From Streptomyces sp. NRRL F-2664 (GTDB lineage: Bacteria; Actinomycetota; Actinomycetes; Streptomycetales; Streptomycetaceae), in assembly GCF_000719345.1 (NCBI RefSeq), contig NZ_JOFX01000010.1:81517-145516 (forward strand): a stretch of 64,000 bases of DNA, written 5' to 3'. Below the pieces are notes generated by a model that had not been told where the DNA came from, searched no databases, and worked only from the letters and a program-made list of their open reading frames with translations. Of this stretch, positions 1-8,999 are shown one piece after another; within the stretch, counting starts at the first letter, position 1; every line of letters starts with the position of its first letter. Made by a program: the position numbers and the translations under genes.

Positions 1-734
1 CCTTCCTGATCGCGGTACCGACCGGTGTGAAGTTCTTCAACTGGATCGGCACCATGTGGAAGGGCTCGCTGTCCTTCGAGACCCCGATGCTCTGGACGAT
101 CGGCTTCCTGGTCACCTTCACCTTCGGTGGTCTGACCGGCGTCATCCTGGCCTCGCCCCCGATGGACTTCCACGTCTCCGACTCGTACTTCGTCGTCGCG
201 CACTTCCACTACGTCGTCTTCGGCACCGTGGTGTTCGCGATGTTCGCCGGCTTCCACTTCTGGTGGCCGAAGTTCACGGGCAAGATGCTGGACGAGCGCC
301 TCGGCAAGATCACCTTCTGGACGCTGTTCATCGGCTTCCACGGCACCTTCCTGGTGCAGCACTGGCTGGGTGCCGAGGGCATGCCGCGTCGCTACGCGGA
401 CTACCTCGCGGCCGACGGCTTCACCACGCTCAACACGATCTCCACGATCAGCTCCTTCGTGCTGGGCCTGTCGATGCTGCCGTTCATGTACAACGTCTGG
501 AAGACCGCCAAGTACGGCAAGAAGATCGAGGTCGACGACCCGTGGGGCTACGGCCGTTCGCTGGAGTGGGCGACCTCCTGCCCGCCGCCGCGGCACAACT
601 TCCTCACGCTGCCGCGCATCCGTAGCGAGTCGCCCGCCTTCGACCTCCACCACCCGGAGATCGCGGCGCTCGACCACCTCGAGGACCACGGCGCCCAGGC
701 GGCCGTCACCGGTGGCAAGGAGGCCGGCAAGTGA
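1..734 (+). CDS. ctaD: Cytochrome c oxidase subunit I, 3' part
   Basis: This is the C-terminal part of the heme-copper oxidase catalytic subunit; the reading frame is open from base 3, so the gene starts before the window. About 243 residues are visible. The HFHYVV motif (bases about 199-216) sits in the helix carrying the heme a and heme a3 histidine ligands. Further hydrophobic helices and a soluble tail typical of actinobacterial aa3 oxidases follow. The enzyme sits in the plasma membrane, reduces O2 to water with electrons from the bcc complex, and pumps protons. Its stop overlaps the ctaF start by 4 bp (GTGA), indicating translational coupling. Confidence 0.95.
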   Translation, partial: FLIAVPTGVKFFNWIGTMWKGSLSFETPMLWTIGFLVTFTFGGLTGVILASPPMDFHVSDSYFVVAHFHYVVFGTVVFAMFAGFHFWWPKFTGKMLDERLGKITFWTLFIGFHGTFLVQHWLGAEGMPRRYADYLAADGFTTLNTISTISSFVLGLSMLPFMYNVWKTAKYGKKIEVDDPWGYGRSLEWATSCPPPRHNFLTLPRIRSESPAFDLHHPEIAALDHLEDHGAQAAVTGGKEAGK

Positions 735-1129
735 AGATCCAGGGCAAGATGTTCCTCTGGCTCTCCCTCTTCATCCTGATCATGGCCGTCGTGTACGGCG
801 TGTGGTCGAAGGAGCCCGTCGGAACCACCGCGCTCTTCCTGGCCTTCGGCCTGAGCGTCATGATCGGCTACTACCTGGCCTTCACGGCCAAGCGCGTCGA
901 CGAGATGGCCCAGGACAACCTGGAGGCCGACGTCGCCGACGAGGCCGGCGAGCTGGGGTTCTTCTCCCCGCACAGCTGGCAGCCCCTCTCGCTGGGCATC
1001 GGCGGCGCGCTCGCCTTCATGGGCGTCATCTTCGGCTGGTGGCTCATGTACTTCTCGGCCCCGATCATCCTGATCGGCCTGTGGGGCTGGGTGTACGAGT
1101 ACTACCGCGGTGAGAACGCCAACCAGTAG
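731..1129 (+). CDS. ctaF: Cytochrome c oxidase subunit IV (actinobacterial type)
   Basis: This 132-residue membrane protein has hydrophobic segments at about residues 5-22, 32-50 and 88-125, plus a short acidic loop ([14 protein letters not shown]). This matches the small actinobacterial subunit IV of aa3 oxidase, which supports assembly of the respiratory supercomplex. The GTG start overlaps the ctaD stop by 4 bp, so the two are co-translated. A strong terminator follows directly, so the ctaD-ctaF unit ends here and is transcribed apart from ctaE-qcrCAB downstream. Product assignment rests on position and family features. Confidence 0.9.
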   Translation: MKIQGKMFLWLSLFILIMAVVYGVWSKEPVGTTALFLAFGLSVMIGYYLAFTAKRVDEMAQDNLEADVADEAGELGFFSPHSWQPLSLGIGGALAFMGVIFGWWLMYFSAPIILIGLWGWVYEYYRGENANQ

Positions 1130-1167
1130 TCAGAAGCAGTGCCGCGCGGCCCGGCCGCGCACCACGT

Positions 1168-1203
1168 GGGGCCCGGACACCTCTTCGGAGGAGTCCGGGC
1201 CCC
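1168..1203 (+). terminator. Rho-independent-like terminator after ctaF
   Basis: A perfect 11-bp stem (1168-1178 with 1193-1203) encloses a second 4-bp stem capped by TTCG, the stable UUCG tetraloop. It sits 38 bp after the ctaF stop and has only a weak T run, as is usual in Streptomyces. Confidence 0.85.
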
Positions 1204-1258
1204 TCGTTTGCAGTCACCCCGCGCGCCGTAATTGTCATATCTTCATAGCGTTGGCCCC

Positions 1259-2503
1259 ATGAAGCACTCACCGCGTCTTTGGACGGTACTCAGCTGCTCC
1301 CTGCTGGTCGCGTCCCTCGGGGCCGGCGCCACCGCATGCGGGTCCGGCGACAACCCGCTGTCAGCCCGCCCGGTCGACGCGGGCGAACAGGTCGCCTTCA
1401 ACCAGACCGCAGGCAGCCGCCCCGTCGACCCCAACCGGCCCCTGGAGATCACGGCCAAGGGCAAGGGCAGCCGGATCACCGACGTCACGGCCGTGGACAC
1501 CCACGGCCGCCGCCTGGCGGGCGAACTCAGCGCCAAGGGAGACCGGTGGCACAGCACCGTCCCCATGGCCGCAGGCGTCCGCTACACCGTCACCGTGAGC
1601 ACGGAGGACGAACGGGGCACCCCCGGCCAGCGCACGATGGCCTTCGACACGACCCCGTCCAAGGGGGTCCTCAAGGTCGAATTCGGGCCGGACGAGGGCA
1701 AGTACGGCGTCGGCCAGCCCATCACCGCCGAACTCAACGAGCCGGTCAAGGACAAGGCCGCGCGCGCCGTCGTCGAACGCGGTCTGATCGTCGACGCCCC
1801 GGCCGGGGTCGAAGGCGCCTGGCACTGGGTCGACGACAAGAACCTGCACTACCGCCCGAAGGAGTACTGGCCCGCCAACACCACGGTCTCCGTACGGAGC
1901 AACCTGGAGGGCATCCGGATCACCGACGAGCTCCACGGAGCCGCCGCCAAGCCGCTGAAGCTGGAGATCGGCGACCGCGTCGAGGTCACCACCGACGCCG
2001 CCGCCCACTGGCTGACCTTCAGGCGCAACGGAGAAGTGATCAATTCCATCCCGGTCACCACCGGCAAGCCCGGGTTCTCCACCCGCAACGGCATCAAGGT
2101 GGTGCTGGGGAAGCAGTACTACGTACGGATGCGCGGGGACACCGTCGGCATCGGCGGCAGTGAGTACTACAACCTGCCCGTCTACTACGCCACCCGCGTC
2201 ACCTGGAGTGGTGAATACGTCCACGCCGCACCGTGGTCCGTCGGCTCGCACGGCTACGCGAACGTCAGCCACGGCTGCACCGGCATGAGTACCGGCAACG
2301 CCGCATGGTTCTACGAGAACATCACCGAGGGCGACATCGTCCAGGTCATCAACAGCATCGGCGACGACATGGACATCTTCGGCAACGGGTTCGGGGACTG
2401 GAACATGGACTGGAAGGACTGGCGGGAGGGCAGCGCCCTGCTCAAGGGCACCCAGGAAGGCCGCAGTCACGTCGACCAGGCCCGCCTGAGGCCGACCGTC
2501 TGA
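1259..2503 (+). CDS. L,D-transpeptidase lipoprotein with Ig-like domain
   Basis: The protein has 414 residues. It begins with a lipoprotein signal peptide ending in a lipobox-like ATAC-GSG (Cys near residue 27), so it should be anchored outside the membrane. The middle part looks like the Ig-like region of actinobacterial L,D-transpeptidases. The C-terminal YkuD catalytic domain carries SHGYANVSHGC with the catalytic Cys. Such enzymes make 3-3 peptidoglycan cross-links. The ATG at 1259 is preferred over an upstream in-frame GTG: TAGCGT (1246-1251) lies 7 bp before it, which fits a leaderless transcript, and the signal peptide begins there. It splits the ctaF and ctaE genes and has no obvious respiratory role. 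Confidence 0.9.
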   Translation: MKHSPRLWTVLSCSLLVASLGAGATACGSGDNPLSARPVDAGEQVAFNQTAGSRPVDPNRPLEITAKGKGSRITDVTAVDTHGRRLAGELSAKGDRWHSTVPMAAGVRYTVTVSTEDERGTPGQRTMAFDTTPSKGVLKVEFGPDEGKYGVGQPITAELNEPVKDKAARAVVERGLIVDAPAGVEGAWHWVDDKNLHYRPKEYWPANTTVSVRSNLEGIRITDELHGAAAKPLKLEIGDRVEVTTDAAAHWLTFRRNGEVINSIPVTTGKPGFSTRNGIKVVLGKQYYVRMRGDTVGIGGSEYYNLPVYYATRVTWSGEYVHAAPWSVGSHGYANVSHGCTGMSTGNAAWFYENITEGDIVQVINSIGDDMDIFGNGFGDWNMDWKDWREGSALLKGTQEGRSHVDQARLRPTV

Positions 2504-2517
2504 CGGCCGGGGCGAGA

Positions 2518-2542
2518 TGCTCTCCCGGCTCCCGGGAGAGCA
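2518..2542. terminator. Hairpin between convergent genes
   Basis: A perfect 11-bp inverted repeat with a 3-nt loop (arms 2518-2528 and 2532-2542) lies between the stop codons of the L,D-transpeptidase (+) and the receiver-like gene (-), so it can serve both directions. Confidence 0.7.
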
Positions 2543-2555
2543 CCGCCACGGGCGG

Positions 2556-2957
2556 CTACGCGTCCAGCGACAGCCGGGAACGCAGCAGCCCCGCCAGGGC
2601 GTCCGCGAACTCCACCGGGTCGACCGGAAGGGTCACCGCCGCGTCCGCGCGGCTCCACGTGGCCAGCCAGGCGTCCTGCGGGCGCCCCATCAGCAGCAGC
2701 ACCGGGGGACACCGGAAGATCTCGTCCTTGATCTGCCGGCACACACCCATGCCCCCGGCCGGAACGGCCTCGCCGTCCAGCACGCACACGTCGATGCCGC
2801 CCGCGTCCAGCTCCGACAGGACCGCCGGCAGGGTCGCGCACTCCAGGAACTCCACCGGCGGCAGATCCGCGGCGGGACGGCGGCCCGCCGCCAGTCTCAC
2901 CTGCTCCCGGGTGCCCGCGTCGTCGCTGTAGACCAGAACCCGCGCAGTCGCCCGCAT
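2556..2957 (-). CDS. Stand-alone atypical response-regulator receiver protein
   Basis: This 133-residue protein is built only of a receiver-like fold. An acidic pair (DD, about residues 12-13) follows the first strand, the candidate phospho-acceptor Asp is in VCVLDGE, and the last strand region reads VTLPVDP. The usual Lys before the cis-Pro is Leu here, and the conserved Thr/Ser region reads LLLMGRP, so phosphorylation chemistry may be altered or lost. There is no output domain and no neighbouring kinase. GGAGG lies 6 nt before the ATG. It is on the opposite strand between the ctaD-ctaF and ctaE-qcr blocks; a respiratory role would be inference. Confidence 0.75.
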   Translation of the reverse strand: MRATARVLVYSDDAGTREQVRLAAGRRPAADLPPVEFLECATLPAVLSELDAGGIDVCVLDGEAVPAGGMGVCRQIKDEIFRCPPVLLLMGRPQDAWLATWSRADAAVTLPVDPVEFADALAGLLRSRLSLDA

Positions 2958-3145
2958 TTCGATCCTCCACGTGTCCCATGAATCACGTTGATGTTGCGCG
3001 GGATGCTACTCCTCCCGGCGGCCCCCCAACATCGGTTCGGACAGGTGCGCGAGCCCACTCGGAGAGGTCGCCCGATGGGCCGTTCGGGCCTTGCACACGC
3101 CCCTGACACTCCGAACGGCACCCCCCGGGGTGAGGGCGGGATAAG

Positions 3146-3166
3146 CGACCGACATAATGTCGGTCG
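3146..3166. promoter_or_regulatory. Perfect inverted repeat over the ctaE start and -10 region
   Basis: Arms of 9 bp (3146-3154 and 3158-3166) flank a TAA centre. The repeat contains CATAAT/TAATGT, a plausible -10 box, and overlaps the annotated ATG (3157) and the first base of the alternative GTG (3166). It may be an operator or an RNA hairpin at the start codon. Confidence 0.55.
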
Positions 3167-3777
3167 TGGCGACAGCAACGACAGTAGATACCGGGCACGC
3201 GCACCCGACGGTCAACCGGCCGAACCTCGTCAGCGTCGGAACCATCATCTGGTTGAGTTCCGAGCTGATGTTCTTCGCGGCCCTCTTCGCGATGTACTTC
3301 ACCCTGCGATCCGTGACGGGTCCCGAGTACTGGACAGAGCAGGCCTCGGCCTTGAATCTGCCCTTCTCGGCGACGAACACGACGATCCTGGTGCTTTCCT
3401 CCCTCACCTGCCAGCTCGGCGTCTTCGCCGCGGAGCGCGGTGACGTGAAGAAGCTCCGGACGTGGTTCATCATCACGTTCGTCATGGGTGCGATCTTCAT
3501 TGGCGGCCAGGTGTTCGAGTACACCGAGCTGGTCAAGCACGAGGGCATGAGCCTCTCGTCCGGTCCGTACGGCTCGGTCTTCTACCTGACCACCGGCTTC
3601 CACGGTCTGCACGTGACGGGCGGACTCATCGCCTTCCTGCTGGTCCTCGGCCGGACGTACGCGGCCAAGAGGTTCACCCACGAACAGGCCACGTCGGCCA
3701 TCGTCGTGTCCTACTACTGGCACTTCGTCGATGTCGTCTGGATCGGCCTCTTCGCCACGATCTACCTGATCAAGTAG
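3157..3777 (+). CDS. ctaE: Cytochrome c oxidase subunit III
   Basis: The 206-residue protein has five predicted membrane helices and the subunit III landmarks [41 protein letters not shown] and the terminal [14 protein letters not shown]. It is part of the membrane aa3 oxidase and shields the proton-uptake side. The ATG at 3157 has no Shine-Dalgarno sequence. GTG 3166 lies 7 bp after CATAAT and could be a leaderless start, giving an N-terminus three residues shorter. The gene heads the ctaE-qcrC-qcrA-qcrB unit; a 76-bp gap separates it from qcrC. Confidence 0.95.
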   Translation: MSVVATATTVDTGHAHPTVNRPNLVSVGTIIWLSSELMFFAALFAMYFTLRSVTGPEYWTEQASALNLPFSATNTTILVLSSLTCQLGVFAAERGDVKKLRTWFIITFVMGAIFIGGQVFEYTELVKHEGMSLSSGPYGSVFYLTTGFHGLHVTGGLIAFLLVLGRTYAAKRFTHEQATSAIVVSYYWHFVDVVWIGLFATIYLIK

Positions 3778-3853
3778 CGAACACGTCACCGGGTCCGACC
3801 CGGCACACCATCCAGACACACCGACGCAGAAGATCCTGACACCGGGGTAATCC

Positions 3854-4663
3854 GTGAAAAAGCTCTCCGCACGACGACGCCATCCGCTGGCGGCGGTCGT
3901 CGTTCTACTCCTCGCGCTGGCGGCCACTGGGGGGCTGTACGCCGCCTTTGCTCCCGCGGGCAAGGCGCAGGCCGATGAAACCGCCCAGTCCCTCGCCATC
4001 GAGGAGGGCAAGAAGCTCTACGCCGTGGGTTGCGCAAGCTGCCACGGAACCGGCGGTCAGGGTTCCTCTGACGGCCCGAGCCTGGTCGGCGTCGGCTCCG
4101 CGGCCGTCGACTTCCAGGTGAGCACGGGCCGCATGCCCGCCCAGCAGCCCGGCGCCCAGGTGCCGAAGAAGCCGGTCATCTACACCCAGGCGCAGATCGA
4201 CCAGCTGGCCGCGTACATCGCCTCCCTCGGCGCCGGCCCGATCACGCCGACCGAGAAGCAGTACGACCCGGCGGACGCCGACATCGCCAACGGCGGTGAG
4301 CTGTTCCGCAACAACTGCGCGCAGTGCCACAACTTCACCGGTGAAGGCGGCGCGCTGACCAACGGCAAGTACGCCCCCAACCTTGAGGACGTCTCGCCGA
4401 AGCACATCTACGAGGCCATGCAGACCGGCCCGCAGAACATGCCCTCCTTCCCCGACAGCACCATGCCGGAGAAGCAGAAGAAGGACATCATCGCGTACCT
4501 CCAGAACGTGAACGGTGAGAAGTCGACCAACCCCGGTGGTCTCAAGCTCGGTGGCCTCGGCCCCGTCTCCGAGGGTCTGTTCGGCTGGATCTTCGCTCTG
4601 GGTGCGCTGATCGCTGTCGCCGTCTGGGTCGCGGCCCACACCGCTAAGGCCAAGAAGTCATGA
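3854..4663 (+). CDS. qcrC: Diheme cytochrome c subunit of the bcc complex
   Basis: The protein has 269 residues. An N-terminal membrane segment (about 12-33) is followed by two class I cytochrome c domains with heme-binding CASCH (residues 60-64) and CAQCH (155-159), then a C-terminal anchor (about 243-262). Actinobacteria lack soluble cytochrome c; this fused diheme subunit passes electrons from the Rieske centre straight to CuA of the oxidase in the bcc-aa3 supercomplex. The GTG start has GGGG about 8 nt upstream. Its stop overlaps the qcrA start (ATGA). Confidence 0.96.
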   Translation: MKKLSARRRHPLAAVVVLLLALAATGGLYAAFAPAGKAQADETAQSLAIEEGKKLYAVGCASCHGTGGQGSSDGPSLVGVGSAAVDFQVSTGRMPAQQPGAQVPKKPVIYTQAQIDQLAAYIASLGAGPITPTEKQYDPADADIANGGELFRNNCAQCHNFTGEGGALTNGKYAPNLEDVSPKHIYEAMQTGPQNMPSFPDSTMPEKQKKDIIAYLQNVNGEKSTNPGGLKLGGLGPVSEGLFGWIFALGALIAVAVWVAAHTAKAKKS

Positions 4664-5718
4664 GTAGCCAAGAGATTCCCGAAGAGAAGCACCTGCCGAG
4701 CGAGCAGGGCGACGCCCACCACGGTGGCGTAGCAGTGGCGGACGACCCGTTCGCCGACCCCGGCCTGCCGGTCCACAAGCCGCGCATCCAGGACATCGAC
4801 GAGCGGGCGGCGAAGCGTTCCGAGCGCACCGTCGCCATGCTGTTCACGCTGTCGATGCTGGCCACGATCGGCTTCATCGCGTCGTACGTGATCTTCCCGG
4901 TCGACAAGATCGTCTTCATCTTCCCGCTCGGGAAGGTCAGCGCGCTCAACTTCGCCCTGGGCATGACGCTGGGCGCCGCCCTCTTCTGCATCGGCGCGGG
5001 CGCGGTCCACTGGGCCCGCACCCTGATGTCCGACGTCGAGGTCGCCGACGAGCGCCACCCGATCGCCGCCCCGCCGGAGGTCAAGGCGAAGGTCCTGCAG
5101 GACTTCGCCGACGGCGCCAACGAGTCCGGCATCGGCCGCCGTCCGCTGATCCGCAACACGATGCTCGGCGCGCTGGCCATGCTGCCGCTCTCCGCCGTCG
5201 TGATCATGCGCGACCTCGGCCCGCTGCCCGAGGACAAGCTCCGCCACACCATGTGGGCCAAGGGCAAGCTGCTCATCAACCAGAACACGATGGAGCCGCT
5301 GCGTCCCGAGGACGTGCTCGTCGGTTCGCTGACGTTCGCCATGCCGGAGGGCCTGGACGAGCACCAGCACGACTTCCAGACGCAGATCGCCAAGGCCGCC
5401 CTGATGATCGTCCGCATCAAGCCGGAGGACATCAAGGACAAGCAGGAACTCGAGTGGTCCCACGACGGCATCGTCGCCTACTCGAAGATCTGCACCCACG
5501 TCGGCTGCCCGATCAGCCTGTACGAGCAGCAGACGCACCACGTGCTCTGCCCGTGCCACCAGTCCACCTTCGACCTCTCCGACGGCGCCCGCGTCATCTT
5601 CGGCCCGGCCGGCCACGCCCTCCCGCAGCTGCGGATCGGCGTGAATGACGAAGGCTTCCTCGAAGCGCTCGGCGACTTCGAAGAGCCCGTCGGTCCTGCA
5701 TTCTGGGAGCGCGGATGA
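4660..5718 (+). CDS. qcrA: Rieske iron-sulfur subunit of the bcc complex
   Basis: The protein has 352 residues. A hydrophilic N-terminus precedes three membrane helices (about 50-70, 85-110 and 165-190), the actinobacterial arrangement with two more helices than mitochondrial Rieske proteins. The [2Fe-2S] ligands lie in CTHVGC (278-283) and CPCH (297-300). It oxidises menaquinol and passes the electron to QcrC. The start overlaps the qcrC stop by 4 bp and the stop overlaps the qcrB ATG by 4 bp, so the three Qcr subunits are translationally coupled. Confidence 0.96.
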   Translation: MSSQEIPEEKHLPSEQGDAHHGGVAVADDPFADPGLPVHKPRIQDIDERAAKRSERTVAMLFTLSMLATIGFIASYVIFPVDKIVFIFPLGKVSALNFALGMTLGAALFCIGAGAVHWARTLMSDVEVADERHPIAAPPEVKAKVLQDFADGANESGIGRRPLIRNTMLGALAMLPLSAVVIMRDLGPLPEDKLRHTMWAKGKLLINQNTMEPLRPEDVLVGSLTFAMPEGLDEHQHDFQTQIAKAALMIVRIKPEDIKDKQELEWSHDGIVAYSKICTHVGCPISLYEQQTHHVLCPCHQSTFDLSDGARVIFGPAGHALPQLRIGVNDEGFLEALGDFEEPVGPAFWERG

Positions 5719-7343
5719 GCACCGCCACTGACACCAAGGCGCGCAAAGCGCCGGCCGGCGAGCGCGTAGCGGACTGGGCGGACGGCCGCCTGGGCATCTA
5801 CAGCCTCGCCAAGGCGAACATGCGCAAGATCTTCCCGGACCACTGGTCCTTCATGCTGGGTGAGATCTGCCTCTACAGCTTCATCATCATCATCCTCACG
5901 GGTGTGTACCTGACGCTGTTCTTCCACCCGAGCATGAACGAGGTGGAGTACCACGGCAGCTACGTCCCGATGCAGGGCGTCCTGATGTCCGAGGCGTTCG
6001 CCTCGACGCTCGACATCAGCTTCGACGTCCGCGGTGGCCTGCTGATCCGTCAGATCCACCACTGGGCGGCGCTGATCTTCGTCGCGGCGATGATCGTGCA
6101 CATGATGCGCGTCTTCTTCACCGGCGCGTTCCGCAAGCCGCGCGAGGTCAACTGGATCTTCGGCTTCCTGCTGCTGGTCCTCGGCATGTTCACCGGCTTC
6201 ACCGGTTACTCCCTGCCGGACGACCTGCTCTCGGGTACCGGTGTCCGCTTCATGCAGGGCGCCATCCTGTCCGTCCCGGTCGTCGGCACGTACCTGTCGA
6301 TGTTCCTGTTCGGCGGCGAGTTCCCGGGCGGCGACTTCGTCGCGCGCTTCTACTCGGTGCACATCCTGCTGCTGCCCGGCATCATGATGGGCCTCCTCGT
6401 GGCCCACCTGATCCTGGTCTTCTACCACAAGCACACCCAGTACGCGGGCCCCGGCAAGACGAACAACAACGTCGTCGGCATGCCGCTGCTGCCGGTCTAC
6501 ATGGCCAAGGCCGGAGGCTTCTTCTTCCTGGTCTTCGGTGTGATCTCCGTCGTCGCGGCCGTCGCCTCGATCAACCCGATCTGGGCCCTCGGCCCGTACC
6601 GCCCGGACCACGTGTCCACCGGTGCGCAGCCCGACTGGTACATGGGTATGCCCGAAGGCCTGATCCGTGCCATGCCCGGCTGGGAGATCAACCTGTGGGG
6701 CCACACGCTCGTCCTGGGCGTGTTCATCCCGCTGATCCTCTTCCCGCTGGTGCTCGGTGCGATCGCCGTCTGGCCGTTCATCGAGTCGTGGGTCACCGGC
6801 GACAAGCGCGAGCACCACATCCTGGACCGCCCGCGCAACGTCCCGACCCGCACGGCCTTCGGTGTCGCCTGGATCGCGGAGTACATCGTGCTCCTCATCG
6901 GCGGCGGCAACGACATGTTCGCCCAGTACTTCCACCTGTCGATCAACTCGATCACCTGGTTCGTCCGGATCGGCTTCTTCGTCGTCCCGGTCCTCGCCTT
7001 CATCGTCACCAAGCGCATCTGCCTCGGCCTCCAGCGCCGGGACCGGGACAAGGTGCTGCACGGTCGCGAGACCGGCATCATCAAGCGCCTGCCGCACGGT
7101 GAGTTCGTCGAGGTCCACGAGCCGCTCCCGCAGGGCAAGCTGCACACCCTCACCGCGCACGAGCAGTACGAGCCGATCGAGATCGGCCCGACGGTCGACG
7201 AGAACGGCGTCGAGCGCAAGGTGAAGGCCGGCGAGAAGCTGCGCGCGAAGCTCAGCAAGGGCTTCTACGCCGAGGGCAACCAGATCGCCAAGCCCACGGT
7301 GGAGGAGTACAAGGAGATCCAGTCCGGCCACGGCCACCACTGA
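5715..7343 (+). CDS. qcrB: Cytochrome b subunit of the bcc complex
   Basis: This 542-residue membrane protein binds the two b hemes. The His ligands are visible as a helix with HHWAALIFVAAMIVH and a second with HILLLPGIMMGLLVAHL. The quinol-site motif PDW follows at YRPDHVSTGAQPDWYMG. The C-terminal tail of about 120 hydrophilic residues is an actinobacterial extension. It carries the menaquinol oxidation and reduction sites and is the usual target of bcc inhibitors in actinobacteria. It is the last gene of the operon and is followed by a terminator. Confidence 0.96.
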   Translation: MSTATDTKARKAPAGERVADWADGRLGIYSLAKANMRKIFPDHWSFMLGEICLYSFIIIILTGVYLTLFFHPSMNEVEYHGSYVPMQGVLMSEAFASTLDISFDVRGGLLIRQIHHWAALIFVAAMIVHMMRVFFTGAFRKPREVNWIFGFLLLVLGMFTGFTGYSLPDDLLSGTGVRFMQGAILSVPVVGTYLSMFLFGGEFPGGDFVARFYSVHILLLPGIMMGLLVAHLILVFYHKHTQYAGPGKTNNNVVGMPLLPVYMAKAGGFFFLVFGVISVVAAVASINPIWALGPYRPDHVSTGAQPDWYMGMPEGLIRAMPGWEINLWGHTLVLGVFIPLILFPLVLGAIAVWPFIESWVTGDKREHHILDRPRNVPTRTAFGVAWIAEYIVLLIGGGNDMFAQYFHLSINSITWFVRIGFFVVPVLAFIVTKRICLGLQRRDRDKVLHGRETGIIKRLPHGEFVEVHEPLPQGKLHTLTAHEQYEPIEIGPTVDENGVERKVKAGEKLRAKLSKGFYAEGNQIAKPTVEEYKEIQSGHGHH

Positions 7344-7401
7344 TCCCCTGCACGACCGCATGAGGGACTGATTCCGGTCAGTCCTGGTGTCGCCACGGCG
7401 A

Positions 7402-7433
7402 GAGCCCCGTCCAGTGTCTGGACGGGGCTCTTT
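7402..7433 (+). terminator. Terminator after qcrB
   Basis: A perfect 13-bp stem (7402-7414 with 7418-7430) with a 3-nt loop is followed by TTT, 58 bp after the qcrB stop. Confidence 0.9.
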
Positions 7434-7507
7434 GCCGTAACCGGGGCTGGATAGGCTGATCTCCGACCCATTCGACGTGGAACCCCCATCAACAGCAGGA
7501 GCGGACC

Positions 7508-8572
7508 ATGAACGTTGTGACCCCGGCAGGCGGCGACAGCGTGGCGGCCCGTGGGTGGCCGGGCGTCCTCGACGCACTGCTGTCCGGCCAGGACCTCGGC
7601 GCCGACGACACCGCCTGGGCCATGGACCGGATCATGCGCGGGGAGGCCACCGACGCGCAGATCGCCGGCTTCGTGGTCGCCCTGCGCGCCAAGGGGGAGA
7701 CCGTCGCGGAGATCAACGGCCTGGTACGGGCCATGTACGGGCACGCCAACCTCATCGAGGTGCCCGGTCGCACGGTCGACATCGTCGGCACCGGCGGCGA
7801 CGGCGCCAAGACGGTCAACATCTCCACCATGTCGGCGGTCGTCGTCGCCGGAACCGGCGCCAAGGTCGTCAAGCACGGCAACCGGGCCGCGTCCTCCGCC
7901 AGCGGGTCCTCCGACGTCCTGGAGAAGCTCGGCGTCAACCTCGACCTGAGCACCGCGCGGGTCGTCGAGGTCGCCGAGGAGGCCGGCATCACCTTCTGCT
8001 TCGCGGTGAAGTTCCACCCCGCCCTGCGGCACGTCGCGGGCGCCCGCCGCGAACTGGGCATCCGGACCACCTTCAACATCCTCGGCCCGCTCACCAACCC
8101 GGCCCGCGTCCGCTCCCAGGCCACCGGGGTCGCAGACCCCCGGATGGCCCCCATCGTGGCGGGGGTCCTCGCCGAACGCGGCTCGTCCGCCCTCGTCTTC
8201 CGCGGCGACGACGGCCTCGACGAACTGACCACCACGGCCACCTCCCGCGTCTGGTGGGTCCGCGACGGCAAGGCCACCGAGCAGTCCTTCGACCCGCGCG
8301 ACGTCGGCATCCCGCTGGTCGACGTCTCCGCCCTGGCCGGCGGGGACCCCTCCTACAACGCCGACGTCGCCCGCCGCCTGCTGGCCGGCGAGACCGGACC
8401 GGTGCGCGACGCCGTGCTGCTGAACTCGGCCGCCGCCCTCGTCGCCCTGGACCCGGGCGCGGGCACCCTGGAGGAGCAGATCGCCGCGGGCATCGCCCGG
8501 GCGGCCGAGTCCATCGACTCGGGAGCCGCCCGGGCCGCCCTGGAGCGCTGGGTGGCGGCCAGCAACGCCTGA
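7508..8572 (+). CDS. trpD: Anthranilate phosphoribosyltransferase
   Basis: This 354-residue cytosolic enzyme transfers phosphoribose from PRPP to anthranilate, the second step of tryptophan synthesis. The PRPP loop reads [14 protein letters not shown], followed by KHGNRAAS and the metal-binding DD (FRGDDGLDE). Length and motif order are normal. CAGGAGC lies just before the ATG. Strong hairpins precede and follow it, so it is monocistronic here, away from the other trp genes; a trpEG fusion lies about 25 kb downstream. Confidence 0.96.
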   Translation: MNVVTPAGGDSVAARGWPGVLDALLSGQDLGADDTAWAMDRIMRGEATDAQIAGFVVALRAKGETVAEINGLVRAMYGHANLIEVPGRTVDIVGTGGDGAKTVNISTMSAVVVAGTGAKVVKHGNRAASSASGSSDVLEKLGVNLDLSTARVVEVAEEAGITFCFAVKFHPALRHVAGARRELGIRTTFNILGPLTNPARVRSQATGVADPRMAPIVAGVLAERGSSALVFRGDDGLDELTTTATSRVWWVRDGKATEQSFDPRDVGIPLVDVSALAGGDPSYNADVARRLLAGETGPVRDAVLLNSAAALVALDPGAGTLEEQIAAGIARAAESIDSGAARAALERWVAASNA

Positions 8573-8592
8573 CCCGGTACCCGTGCCACGCC

Positions 8593-8623
8593 GACCCCGG
8601 TCCGCCATGCGGACCGGGGTCTT
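8593..8623 (+). terminator. Terminator after trpD
   Basis: A perfect 13-bp stem (8593-8605 with 8609-8621) with loop CAT is followed by TT, 20 bp after the trpD stop. Confidence 0.88.
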
Positions 8624-8654
8624 GTGCACGGCCGATCTTGTGGCAGGATGCTGG

Positions 8655-8772
8655 CAGGTCACGAGTGACAGCGTTCAGGCCCCGGCTTGCTGTCCGGCAA
8701 CCCTCCTTCCGTGGCGGGGTGCCCCGGGTGATGACCGGGCCGTAGGCAGCAAGGCCTACGGCAAGCGCGGAT
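8655..8772 (+). promoter_or_regulatory. SAM-IV riboswitch
   Basis: The segment has the S-box core AGTGACAGCG, then CCCCGGCTTGCTGTCCGGCA, then CCCCGGGTGATGACC, which closes the first stem against GGTCA near 8657. A further hairpin and GCAAGCGCGG follow. This layout matches the SAM-IV class (Rfam RF00634), which is restricted to actinomycetes and binds S-adenosylmethionine. It is on the strand of the class V PLP enzyme starting at 9000. A covariance-model search would settle class and borders. Confidence 0.85.
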
Positions 8773-8774
8773 CC

Positions 8775-8806
8775 CTCGACACCAGGGGTCCTGGTCTCTC
8801 GAGGAG
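8775..8806 (+). promoter_or_regulatory. Hairpin covering the leader-ORF ribosome-binding site
   Basis: CTCGA (8775-8779) pairs with TCGAG (8799-8803) and ACCAGG with CCTGGT inside. The 3' arm runs into GAGGAG (8801-8806), an ideal Shine-Dalgarno sequence 8 nt before GTG 8815. This could be the expression platform of the SAM-IV riboswitch. Confidence 0.45.
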
Positions 8807-8814
8807 CGTTTTCC

Positions 8815-8835
8815 GTGAGCAAGCGAATGCGATAG
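8815..8835 (+). CDS. Possible 6-codon leader peptide (MSKRMR)
   Basis: GTG 8815 follows GAGGAG at ideal distance and reads MSKRMR before TAG at 8833-8835. It lies between the SAM-IV riboswitch and the structural gene and is not in frame with it. The good ribosome-binding site on so short an ORF suggests a regulatory leader, but chance cannot be excluded. Confidence 0.3.
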   Translation: MSKRMR

Positions 8836-8999
8836 GGCGACTGCCGCCCCGACTTCACCCCCTCGGACCGGGGTCACCTCCCCGCTGGTAGCCCGACCGT
8901 GCCGTCCGAGGCCCCTCCCGTACCCCGGACGGCCGTACCGCCGTACCCGCGTACGGGCACCCCGAAGCCATTCAGCCCTGCCTGCCGGGAGATACCGCC

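Noticed and set aside
5478..7577. Minus-strand open frame antisense to qcrB
   Set aside because: qcrB on the other strand is unambiguous by heme ligands, and the antisense protein is a low-complexity charged shadow.
8583..8891. 102-codon ORF over the SAM-IV region
   Set aside because: It overlaps the trpD terminator and the structured riboswitch and has no plausible ribosome-binding site.
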